This document shows, in pieces, positions 36,017-44,231 of a stretch of DNA of 64,000 nucleotides. The first letter of the stretch is position 1; each line of letters begins with the position of its first letter. The position numbers and the translations under genes were made by a program. A model generated the notes under the pieces. That model had not been told where the DNA came from. It searched no databases and saw nothing but the letters and a program-made list of their open reading frames with translations. Source of the stretch: Segetibacter sp. (GTDB taxonomy: Bacteria > Bacteroidota > Bacteroidia > Chitinophagales > Chitinophagaceae). The stretch covers positions 23,460 to 87,459 of the forward strand of contig JAQBNO010000163.1 of the NCBI GenBank assembly GCA_028288485.1, read 5' to 3'.

Positions 36017-36540
36017 GCTTTTAGACCTACGTTCATTGGAGTTGTGCCTGATAAAGTTTAAAGTATTTTTTGTAGCAAGCCGAAGAAAACTATGAAGCTT
36101 TTCTACTAATGAACTTGTTTTTACTGTCTTGATTTTTACTGTTTTTTTGATACCGGCTTTTTGTACTACAAGAATCATCGTTGCTACGCTCAGTTCAACT
36201 TTTCATTCTTTGATAGAACTTTGCGTAGCCTTTTTTTTAGCCTGAGCGAAGCCGAAGGGTACCTGAGCTAAGCCGAAGGGTCGCAATGCTTTCACCTGCA
36301 TCGCTACTGGCAACAAAAGAGTAAAGTTGGTGCCTGTTTTTATGGATTGGTATTATAATATTCGCTTCTGGCAACAGTTATTGCATAAAGGAGATAAGCC
36401 GGTTGGGTGCCAGGCGAAGGAAGGCATGCTGAAACCAGCGGGCGGAGTCCCGTTGCAGTAACGAAGCCACGCGGCTTGAGCCATAGATGATCGCGCCAAA
36501 ACTTTATTTTGCATGGTTTGTGGGCCGCCCAGTAAGGTTC

Positions 36541-36560
36541 CTTGCGTCGTACACTTGTAC
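36541..36560 (-). repeat. Dispersed short repeat, variant
   Basis: CTTGCGTCGTACACTTGTAC, with two changes from the 13881 copy, at the right end of the GC-rich block. Confidence 0.7.
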
Positions 36561-36793
36561 TGTATGGCATTGTTCTCCGGGGTGTGCTGTCTCAAACGGG
36601 AAACAAATGTAAGTTGCCAGCAGAGGTCGTCCGTCTAGTGCAGTTTTGTCTTAAGCCACAGCACCACGGTAATAATAATTAATGCATCGATTTGAGCTGG
36701 CATATCAATTGCCTTCGATTAGCGACGGTATACGTAATCTTGTTCACGCATTACTTTAAAAGAGTCCTTTATTAATCTTTTCTTTTTCTCAAT

Positions 36794-37936
36794 ATGTCTT
36801 CTTCCAATAAAACCGTTCGCTCAAAGCCGGTAGTTAAAAAACTGCAGGTTGATGACAGGCAAAAGTTCCAGCCATTGCCAAAGCCAACAGGGCAATATCC
36901 TTTTCGTTTTAAACCTGAAGAACTACAGGATGTTGCGGTAGGGGGAAAAATGGTTTTCCATATGGTAGGCGATACCGGTAGTGTTCGTCAACCCGAATTC
37001 CAGCGGATTGTAGCCAGGGAAATGATTAAGCAATACCAACAGGCAACATCATCACAAGACCGGCCGCTGTTTCTTTATCACCTGGGCGATGTGGTTTACA
37101 ATTTTGGAGAAGCGGAACAATATTACCGGCAGTTTTTTGAGCCTTATAAAGATTATCCCGGCCCTGTATTTGCCATTCCCGGCAATCACGATAGCGATGT
37201 TAATCCCGACAGTCTTCATCCATATCGTAGTTTGGATGCATTTACCCAGGTTTTTTGTGATACCCGGTCGCGGGAAATTACTTTAGCCGGGGATACCGGC
37301 AGGAAAAGTATAACCCAACCCAATCTCTACTGGACGCTTCAAACACCACTTGCTGATTTTATCGGTCTCTATGGAAATGTACCAAAGTATGGAGTAATTA
37401 CAGATGAGCAAAAAGATTGGTTCATTTCAGAACTGAAAGCGGCAGCAACCGAGCGGGCAGAAAAGGCGATTATCGTTTGTTTGCACCACGCGCCATATTC
37501 AGCCGACATAAACCATGGCGCAAGTATAGCAATGATACAATTTTTGGAGGCGGCCTATAAAGAAGCCGGTGTGAAGCCCGATATCGTTTTTAGTGGTCAC
37601 GTGCACAGTTACCAGCGTTTTAGCAAACAGTATGATGATGGGCGCAAAATTCCTTACATAGTTGCCGGTGCCGGAGGTTTTGCCGACTTGCATGCTGTCG
37701 CAGCAGTAGACGATCCTGCTTTCCTTGACGATAGCAATTTGTTTGACAACGTTGTTCTCGATAATTACTGCGACGATAAACATGGATTTCTGAAAATAGC
37801 TATTGAAAAAACATCAACTGGGTTACTGATTTCAGGAGAGTATTATGCAATGCCCCATACTATGGATACCGGCGCCAGCTCAGCCGCATCCTTCTTTGAC
37901 CAGTTTACGGTTAACCTGCCTCGTCTACGTGAATAA
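36794..37936 (+). CDS. Calcineurin-like metallophosphoesterase
   Basis: A 380 aa protein without a signal peptide. All five metal-binding motifs of the family are present in order: GDTG (in FHMVGDTGSVRQP), HLGDVVYNFG, PGNHDSD, CLHHAPYSADINHG and FSGHVHSYQRF. These bind two metal ions and cleave phosphate esters. The arrangement resembles purple-acid-phosphatase-like or Icc-like enzymes. The substrate cannot be read. The basic N-terminus (SSSNKTVRSKPVVKKLQ) may be a flexible extension. It is monocistronic, with repeats on its 5' side. Confidence 0.9.
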   Translation: MSSSNKTVRSKPVVKKLQVDDRQKFQPLPKPTGQYPFRFKPEELQDVAVGGKMVFHMVGDTGSVRQPEFQRIVAREMIKQYQQATSSQDRPLFLYHLGDVVYNFGEAEQYYRQFFEPYKDYPGPVFAIPGNHDSDVNPDSLHPYRSLDAFTQVFCDTRSREITLAGDTGRKSITQPNLYWTLQTPLADFIGLYGNVPKYGVITDEQKDWFISELKAAATERAEKAIIVCLHHAPYSADINHGASIAMIQFLEAAYKEAGVKPDIVFSGHVHSYQRFSKQYDDGRKIPYIVAGAGGFADLHAVAAVDDPAFLDDSNLFDNVVLDNYCDDKHGFLKIAIEKTSTGLLISGEYYAMPHTMDTGASSAASFFDQFTVNLPRLRE

Positions 37937-38167
37937 CTAAGCTGCCGCGTTGCTATTGTTCTTCGAACTTTTAGTGCATTCCGTCTATAAAAATTTATTC
38001 ATCTCATCACAAATACAGGTAGTAGTCTTCTACTGCTTCGAGATATGGTCCCGACTTTCTTACTTTTTGTTGTAATTTTAAAACTTACACCAATAATGAT
38101 TGAGCTTGTAGCTTTTTTCGACAAATTAAAAATGAAACCTTGGTTGGTTAATTAAATGCATAACTAT

Positions 38168-38917
38168 ATGAATAAACGTCTTATTACTTTTTCTTTGCCT
38201 GTTATTATTGTAATTTTTTGCCTTACCCTAATGCAATGCAAGGTAAATTCAACCGCCGGAACAAAAGGGAATTCGAAAAGTACCCGGGTTCTGGTTGTTG
38301 GAGGTGGAAGCTCGCACGATTTCGACAAATGGTACCGGCAAGCTGACGTGGCAACACTCGAAAGGGACGGCTTTGCTACTGCAACATATACTACCAACAT
38401 CGATTCGATACTCTATTTTTTGCCAAATGTCGACGTGCTATATATGGTCACCAACCAATCAATCAATAACCAGAATGTGCGAAAGGCAATTTTTGATCAC
38501 GTAAATTCAGGGAAAGGACTGGTTATCGGTCACGCAGGTTTATGGTATAGTTGGAAAGACTGGCCCGAGTATAACCTGCAATTAGTAAGTGGGGGAGCCC
38601 GCGGTCATAACCGTTACGGACCATTTGATGTAACTGTTACAAACGACAATCACCCGGTTACTCAAGGTGTTGATAAAACATTTGGCCTAAAGGATGAGTT
38701 ATATTATTACATCCCCGATCCGGCGGGTCCGGGCCTCGAAGTTCTGGCAACCGCCAAGGCTACCACTTCCGATAAGGTTTTCCCTTCAGTTGTTATTGTT
38801 AAGCATCCAAAGGCAAGGATCGTAGGCATAGCATTGGGCCACGATGGGGCAGCCCACGATTTTGCTCCTTATCAAACCCTATTACGTAATGCCATAAAAT
38901 GGGCTGCACATAAATAG
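38168..38917 (+). CDS. ThuA-domain lipoprotein
   Basis: I use the ATG at 38168 (MNKRLITFSLPVIIVIFCLT); another ATG four codons upstream is also possible. The lipoprotein signal ends LMQC. The 249 aa product then matches ThuA-like domains with a glutamine-amidotransferase-like fold: TRVLVVGGGSSHDFDKWYRQ, VDVLYMVTNQSINNQNVRKA, VIGHAGLWYSWKDWPEYNLQ, GARGHNRYGPFDV and IVGIALGHDGAAHDFAPYQ. ThuA-type proteins occur near sugar oxidation or keto-sugar genes in this phylum. It is probably periplasmic. The exact reaction is unknown. Confidence 0.85.
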   Translation: MNKRLITFSLPVIIVIFCLTLMQCKVNSTAGTKGNSKSTRVLVVGGGSSHDFDKWYRQADVATLERDGFATATYTTNIDSILYFLPNVDVLYMVTNQSINNQNVRKAIFDHVNSGKGLVIGHAGLWYSWKDWPEYNLQLVSGGARGHNRYGPFDVTVTNDNHPVTQGVDKTFGLKDELYYYIPDPAGPGLEVLATAKATTSDKVFPSVVIVKHPKARIVGIALGHDGAAHDFAPYQTLLRNAIKWAAHK

Positions 38918-39345
38918 GAATCTTAGTGCTCCCTAATCTTGTTGTGATACATCTGACACTGCTTGTGCCCATGCCGTTAATAAAATTACAATTGAGACTG
39001 ACAAAATAACTGTAGTTATTGTGAAGCTGTGACGAATAATGGTAAGAGAATCAATATTCGATTTTGACTGATACCACTATCAACCCTTTCAACTGCTTCA
39101 AATTTTAAAACGCGTGAAGCTTTTAGATTTAATTTTTAATACAGGCATTAGACTTTCATAGCCTCGTCGCTGCTTTCGATACATCGGAACAGTTCAAATT
39201 TTTATTATGAATTGAGCTAAGTGCAGCAGTTTTTACCCTGAGCTTGCCGAAGGGTACCCTAAGCAAAGCCGAAAGGTCGCAATCACTTCATCTGCAAAAC
39301 AAGAAGCATCTTTAGCCTTAGTTGCCCCGATAATCAAATTGCCTT
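38918..39345. other. Gap with dispersed repeat fragments
   Basis: It holds the second copy of the CGATACATCGGAACAGTTCAAAT block (about 39177-39200) and a CCTGAGCTTGCCGAAGGGTA block at 39238. No gene found. Confidence 0.5.
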
Positions 39346-41427
39346 ATGCGAAATACAATTATTCTATTTTTCCTTCTCCTCTGTTCTTGTTCCGATGCCC
39401 AGCAATTGGTCGATCTCTCAAAGTATAACGCAGAAAACGGAACAAAGGTGGCCGTGAATGGAAATATAATAACCATTACCTGGCCCGTGAGCAAAGCTGA
39501 AAATGGAAGACTCCTAATTGATCTTGAAAAGGATAAACCAATTTTTAAAAGCATAGAATTAAGCAATCAAGGATCTTTTAAAAAAATTTCTCAAAACCTT
39601 GATCCTGCTTTTATATTAACGATAGGCAAAAGGGACCTTGTTTCTCAAAACGGGTGGAACATATTTTTTGATAAGGTTCCCAGTAAACCGCATCAATCAT
39701 ATAACATCGAATTCAATAAAAAAAATGCTGCTGTAACATCTTCTGGTTCACGAACAATTGTTAGGATTGGAGAAATGCAGTCAGCATCTTTCAAAGGAGC
39801 ACTGGAAATAACTTTATATAACAGGAGCCCTTTATTTAATATAGCCGCTGTAATGTCTACAGATATTGATTCCACCGCCATTTTGTACGATGCAGGCCTC
39901 ACAACTAAAAGCGCCGATTGGAACAGTATTGCGTGGTCCGATACAAAAGACCGGTTGCAAACTACCAGGGCAAACCAAAATGATACAAGCAAAAATATTG
40001 AAGTCAAATACCGGGCTGTAATTGGTGAAACTGACGGGGGAAGCCTTGCCGTTTTTCCTGCACCTCATCAATATTTTTACCCGCTTGATGAAGCTTTTAA
40101 CCTCAGGTTTGTTTGGTACGGAAGTAACTACAGGAAGATGATCCCGCAGTTCGGACTTGGGATCCGGCAAGACCTGTATGGCGACCGGCGTTTTGTTCCA
40201 TGGTTTAACGCACCACCCCAAACCTCGCAACGCTTAAATTTCTTTTGCCTGTTAAGTAGCCACAAGGCAGCAACTGCTTTGGAAGAGGTGAAAAAATTTA
40301 CGCATAGTGATAAATATGTTTCGCTTCCCGGTTATAAAACAATGTCGAGCCATTTTCACAACGAATATGTTATGAAACACCTCCTGGCCAAAAAGCCTGC
40401 AGAGGCAAACCCCGGCTTCATGAAAGTTTTTAAAGCCAGTGGTATTGATATCGTTCACCTGGGCGAGTTTCATTACACCGCCCATCCAAAGGGACCGGAT
40501 TCGACTCGGTTACTCGAGCTTAAAACGCTATTCGACATGTGTAAACAGTATTCAGATAGCCGGTTCCTGTTACTGCCGGGGGAAGAGCCTAACGAGTTTT
40601 TCGGCGGTCATTGGCTTGAATTTTTTCCAAAGCCGGTTTATTGGATCATGTCGCGTAAGCCAGATATGCCTTTTGTATCCAACGATCCAAAATATGGGAA
40701 AGTTTACCGGGTGGGTAATAAGAACGAGATGCTACAGTTGCTGCAGTTGGAAGGTGGATTAGCGTGGACAGCACATGCGCGAACCAAAGGATCAACCGGT
40801 TTTCCTGATAAATATAAAGAGGAGGCGTTCTTTAAATCGGACCATTTTTTTGGTGCTGCCTGGAAATATATCCCTGCCGATCTTTCAACACCCCGACTAG
40901 GTCAGCGGGTGCTCGACCTGCTGGATGATATGTCGAACTGGGGTTATAAAAAGCACGTGATAGCCGAAGCCGATCTTTTTACAATTGAGCCGGAGAATGA
41001 AATGTACGCGCATTTGAATGTCAATTACCTGCAACTGGATAAGTTGCCGAAGTACGAGACAGGATGGAAACCGGTACTCGACGTAATGAAAAATGGTAAG
41101 TTCTTTGTTTCAACGGGAGAAGTTTTGCTTCCTTCATTTTCGGTAAACGGAAAAGGAGCAGGTGAAACTTTAAAGCTTGATCAAAGCGGGAAGGCGACGG
41201 TAACACTTGCTGTTAACTGGACCTTTCCGTTAAGTTTTGCAGAAATTATATCGGGCGATGGCAAACAGGTGTACAGGCAAAGAATTAACCTCGAAAATAC
41301 AACCGCCTTTGGTAAGAAGACATTCAACTTTACCACCAACCTTTCGAACAGGAAATGGGTTAGGGTTGAAGTTTGGGACGCTGCAGTAAACGGTGCCTTT
41401 ACACAACAGGTATGGCTTCAACAATAA
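39346..41427 (+). CDS. Secreted PHP-domain metallohydrolase-like protein
   Basis: A 693 aa protein with a signal peptide (MRNTIILFFLLLCSCSDAQQ; possibly lipid-modified at a cysteine). The first ~300 residues are beta-rich (FRFVWYGSNYRKM-like strands). From about 330 there is a PHP-type metal-binding domain: SSHFHNEYVM (His336-x-His338), GIDIVHLGEFHYTAH, LLLPGEEPNEFFGGHWLEFF, LAWTAHARTKGSTGFPD and HVIAEADLF. These fit the H-x-H, E/D, H and H ligand sets of PHP/CehA-type hydrolases acting on phosphate or other esters. A C-terminal beta domain follows (TLAVNWTFPLSFAEIISGDG). Periplasmic; substrate unknown. It is followed by a long hairpin at 41682. Confidence 0.8.
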   Translation: MRNTIILFFLLLCSCSDAQQLVDLSKYNAENGTKVAVNGNIITITWPVSKAENGRLLIDLEKDKPIFKSIELSNQGSFKKISQNLDPAFILTIGKRDLVSQNGWNIFFDKVPSKPHQSYNIEFNKKNAAVTSSGSRTIVRIGEMQSASFKGALEITLYNRSPLFNIAAVMSTDIDSTAILYDAGLTTKSADWNSIAWSDTKDRLQTTRANQNDTSKNIEVKYRAVIGETDGGSLAVFPAPHQYFYPLDEAFNLRFVWYGSNYRKMIPQFGLGIRQDLYGDRRFVPWFNAPPQTSQRLNFFCLLSSHKAATALEEVKKFTHSDKYVSLPGYKTMSSHFHNEYVMKHLLAKKPAEANPGFMKVFKASGIDIVHLGEFHYTAHPKGPDSTRLLELKTLFDMCKQYSDSRFLLLPGEEPNEFFGGHWLEFFPKPVYWIMSRKPDMPFVSNDPKYGKVYRVGNKNEMLQLLQLEGGLAWTAHARTKGSTGFPDKYKEEAFFKSDHFFGAAWKYIPADLSTPRLGQRVLDLLDDMSNWGYKKHVIAEADLFTIEPENEMYAHLNVNYLQLDKLPKYETGWKPVLDVMKNGKFFVSTGEVLLPSFSVNGKGAGETLKLDQSGKATVTLAVNWTFPLSFAEIISGDGKQVYRQRINLENTTAFGKKTFNFTTNLSNRKWVRVEVWDAAVNGAFTQQVWLQQ

Positions 41428-41498
41428 TTTAAAGTAGCGATCTTAATATCAGTGCATAGCTTCATGTAACGACCGTCTCGCCGAAGCGGCGGGAAACG

Positions 41499-41522
41499 GT
41501 ACAAGTGTGCGACGCAACGATG
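41499..41522 (+). repeat. Dispersed short repeat, GTGCGACGC variant
   Basis: GTACAAGTGTGCGACGCAAC followed by GATG, in the gap between the PHP-domain gene and the terminator. Confidence 0.8.
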
Positions 41523-41681
41523 ATTCATAGCACCAATAATGACCGGTACAAAAGAAAATTATGTATTTCATTATTTGAAATCGAAGTAAAATCGAGGCGG
41601 AAAAAAGCAGTAAAACAAGGGGAGTGTTAAGGAAAAAGCCGGAGTTTCTCAGAAAGAAACGGGAAATTTAGAAGAAGTTTG

Positions 41682-41735
41682 ATATTGAGATTTGAAACAG
41701 CATGATAATGACTGTTTCAAATCTCAATATTTTTA
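41682..41735. terminator. Long bidirectional terminator hairpin
   Basis: The arms 41682-41700 and 41712-41730 are perfectly complementary over 19 bp, with an 11-base loop, and are followed by TTTTT. It ends the PHP-domain transcript; the opposite receiver gene terminates toward it. Confidence 0.85.
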
Positions 41736-41770
41736 TTAATAGGCAGGTAACAATGTAGGTGCTGCAGATA

Positions 41771-42235
41771 TTAGGATAAGAGGTTTTGCCTCGCTAAGAA
41801 TTCAAGCTTCTTGTTAACGTCTATTAACTTGTCGGTAAGCTCTAAATTCTCTTTTCTTAACCTGAACACTTCAAATGCCTTTTCTACAAATATCTTTACA
41901 TCATCTTCGTTCCAGGGTTTTGACAGATATTTATAAACCTCGCCGCGGTTAATGGCATCAATAACGGCATTAATATCGGTATAACCGGTAATGAGGATAC
42001 GGATAGGATCGGGAAATAAAGGCTGGATGTGTTCGAAAAATTCTATCCCTGTCATTTTTGGCATTCTCTGATCGCTTAAAATAACATGGATATCTTCTTT
42101 TTCTAAAATTTTGATTGCGTCCTCAGCAGATTCTGCCGTTGTTATATTGAATTCTCTTCTGAAAGTTGCCCTAAAAGAATTAAGGTTATCGACTTCATCA
42201 TCAATATATAATACGTTGATATTTTTCTTTTCCAT
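41771..42235 (-). CDS. Response-regulator receiver protein with coiled-coil tail
   Basis: A 154 aa protein. Residues 1-120 form a receiver domain: VLYIDDEVDNLNSF (acidic pocket), phospho-acceptor Asp55 in ILSDQRMPKMTG, ITGYTD (the conserved Thr/Ser) and YLSKPWNEDD (the conserved Lys). The tail (FRLRKENLELTDKLIDVNKK) is a coiled coil without an output domain. It closely resembles the receiver of the hybrid kinase at 46623 and is probably a partner in a phosphorelay, with the coiled coil for pairing. It is divergent from the GNAT gene at 42579. Confidence 0.92.
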   Translation of the reverse strand: MEKKNINVLYIDDEVDNLNSFRATFRREFNITTAESAEDAIKILEKEDIHVILSDQRMPKMTGIEFFEHIQPLFPDPIRILITGYTDINAVIDAINRGEVYKYLSKPWNEDDVKIFVEKAFEVFRLRKENLELTDKLIDVNKKLEFLARQNLLS

Positions 42236-42578
42236 CTTATATTAGGGATAAATAATTTTTAGGGGAACAAATTCACTTTTTCATAAACGGTAAAAGGTAG
42301 AAATAATTGTAATTTATTAGTAAAGAAATTTTAAAATAATCGCGATTGTTTTTCGTTATAACATGATTGTAGAATTAGGTGTTTAAGTTGTGGGATATTT
42401 ATGGTTGTTAAAAGAAGCAGAATGAACAAATTTGCAAGTATAAAAATTCCGCAGCATCATGGTGTATGTTAAAAAAGGTTTTCGATACATTCCCATATCT
42501 TTTTTTGCATTAAAATTTACTTGCAATTTAATACTAATCCTATAAAAACGCTTTAATCCATTCATTACCCTCTCCCAA
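42236..42578. other. Divergent promoter region of the receiver and GNAT genes
   Basis: 343 bp of AT-rich DNA with no gene. I see no clear TTTG/TAnnTTTG pair and no repeat-family member. Both divergent promoters should lie here. Confidence 0.5.
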
Positions 42579-43334
42579 ATGACAACAGATATAAGAATAA
42601 GGGCATTCAGAGCAATAGACGACCCGGATACGTGCCTTAAATTTATAAATGGGCATCGAAGAGTGCTTTCAATATATGGTATCGAGAATATCACAACCAA
42701 TACAGATGAATGGATGTATAATCCGTCTATTTTTGTGGTAGCGGTTGAATCGCTTGATGGTGAAAAATTATTTGGTGGATGCAGGCTGCAGGCTGCAGAT
42801 GGAGTTCATCCATTACCAATGGAAGAAGCTGTAGGAAAACTAGATGGGCGAATTTACGACCTGGTTCAATGGAACGCCCAATACGGTACCGGGGAACTCT
42901 CCGGCTTATGGAACTCTAAAGAAGTTGCCGGCCTGGGAGTGGGAAGTTTGTTCCCGTCAAGAGTTATTGTAGCGATTGCTTCTCAAATTGGGATAAAAAC
43001 GATGTTGTCTTTGTGTTCTCCCACGACCGTTAGGTTTAACCAGTGGTTAGGTAGCCGGGTGCTGACAGACATCGGCGACAACGGCACATTTTATTATCCG
43101 AAAATCGACCTCATTGCTACCGCTGTAATTTTAGATGATGTACAAAACCTTTCCAATACCCATCCCCGTGAAAGGGAAAAGATGATTTTCTTAAGAAATA
43201 ACCCGAAGTGTGTAATTGAAGAAAAATCTCCATTCAAGAATGTTCATATTAAAGTACATTACGACCTGGAAATTAAATCGGCAAAACGCGGAGAGTTTAT
43301 TATACCGATTGAAAAAAAACTATTAAGTAAGTAA
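42579..43334 (+). CDS. GNAT-fold acyltransferase with autoinducer-synthase-like topology
   Basis: A 251 aa soluble protein. A strand pair FVVAVESLDGEKLFGGCRLQ and LPMEEAVGKLDG are followed by ELSGLWNSKEVAGLGVG (strand 4 and acyl-CoA loop), SRVIVAIASQIGIKTMLSLC (helix 3, strand 5) and TTVRFNQWLG. A basic C-terminal part carries REREKMIFLRNNP. The E-x-S-x-L phrase preceding the loop is reminiscent of LuxI/FeeM-type N-acyl synthases. The stop overlaps the start of the ICMT-like gene by one base, so the pair is coupled. Flanking two-component genes hint at a signal-producing role. Fold call moderately sure; function speculative. Confidence 0.6.
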   Translation: MTTDIRIRAFRAIDDPDTCLKFINGHRRVLSIYGIENITTNTDEWMYNPSIFVVAVESLDGEKLFGGCRLQAADGVHPLPMEEAVGKLDGRIYDLVQWNAQYGTGELSGLWNSKEVAGLGVGSLFPSRVIVAIASQIGIKTMLSLCSPTTVRFNQWLGSRVLTDIGDNGTFYYPKIDLIATAVILDDVQNLSNTHPREREKMIFLRNNPKCVIEEKSPFKNVHIKVHYDLEIKSAKRGEFIIPIEKKLLSK

Positions 43335-43972
43335 TGAAAAAATTAAAATTAGCTGTTGCTACGGTTGTTATTTCCCAGGTTATTCCGTTACTGAGCAGCC
43401 CGGAACTCATTTTTCATTATAAAAATTTGATCATCATTGCAGCAAATAGCTCCGTTTGGCTTTTTCAGCCGGCTCTTTCGGCCAGGGAAACATCGGAAAA
43501 TAAAACCAACGACAAATATTCCGTCCTTCTTATTATTATGATGTCGCTGTTAAGTACAGTCATCCCGATTGTGGACTGGGCATATTTTTCAAATCCCGCA
43601 GAGTCAAATACAATTGCAACCGTTATTGGTTTTATATTGGTATGGAGTGGGGTAATATTGAGGAATTATTCTGTAAAGCTGCTTGGAAGATATTTTACCC
43701 CGACTATTCAACTTCAAAAAGGACACGAGTTGATTACTTCCGGTCCTTACCGAATTGTAAGGCATCCAAGTTATACCGGCGCCCTGTTGGCTATAGTAGG
43801 GAGCGCAGTTTTTTTTAACAGCATTGTCGGCACAATTTCGGCCATAATTGCTATGATGATTGCTTATGCTGTCAGGATTAAAGCTGAAGAAAAGGCATTA
43901 ACCGTGGTGTTTGGAAATGTTTACCACCGCTACCAGAAAAGAACAAAAAAGCTAATACCTTTTTTTTGGTAG
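43334..43972 (+). CDS. Isoprenylcysteine carboxyl-methyltransferase (ICMT)-family membrane protein
   Basis: A 212 aa integral membrane protein with about five hydrophobic helices (LLIIMMSLLSTVIPIVDWAY; TVIGFILVWSGVILRNYSVK). The C-terminal signature LITSGPYRIVRHPSYTGALL, then RIKAEEKALTVVFGNVYHRY and TKKLIPFF, is that of ICMT/PEMT-type methyltransferases. These bind S-adenosylmethionine at the membrane and methylate carboxyl groups or lipids. Its start overlaps the GNAT stop by one base, so both products probably act on one substrate. A lipid-like signal or an N-acyl amino acid ester is a reasonable guess. Confidence 0.88.
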   Translation: MKKLKLAVATVVISQVIPLLSSPELIFHYKNLIIIAANSSVWLFQPALSARETSENKTNDKYSVLLIIMMSLLSTVIPIVDWAYFSNPAESNTIATVIGFILVWSGVILRNYSVKLLGRYFTPTIQLQKGHELITSGPYRIVRHPSYTGALLAIVGSAVFFNSIVGTISAIIAMMIAYAVRIKAEEKALTVVFGNVYHRYQKRTKKLIPFFW

Positions 43973-44040
43973 CATTGATGTTGGCCGCTGAAGCGAATTA
44001 TTTTTTTGGTTCCCGGCAGCGGTAATCGAAACAGGCAATG

Positions 44041-44060
44041 GTTGCGTCGCACTCTTGTAC
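44041..44060 (-). repeat. Dispersed short repeat, reversed copy
   Basis: GTTGCGTCGCACTCTTGTAC, identical to 13881-13900, lies 69 bp after the ICMT gene. Confidence 0.85.
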
Positions 44061-44231
44061 TACATTGCAGAAATAAGCAATTTGTTTCGCGTGTCATTAA
44101 TGCACCTATTGAGAGGTCCGAGTTCCCCGGTCATAATACCCTCGCCCGGGAATCACTTTCCCATGAGATGTTTGTCCCTTCGCGAGACATAACCCCGATC
44201 CTACATTGTACACAGCTACTAATTTACTTCA

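Larger units (their letters stand above)
35966..36793. other. 0.83 kb repeat-rich gap
   Basis: After the terminator come two tandem CCTGAGC-AAGCCGAAGGGT blocks (about 36240-36282), similar to 39236-39284 and 58700-58735. A GC-rich block follows (36345-36600) whose frames look protein-like but have no plausible start, and a variant short repeat is at 36541-36560. I see no true gene. Confidence 0.55.

Noticed and set aside
36340..36595. Two overlapping minus-strand frames of 76 and 80 codons
   Set aside because: Both run through a GC-rich repeat block ending in the short repeat, and neither has a credible start or domain.
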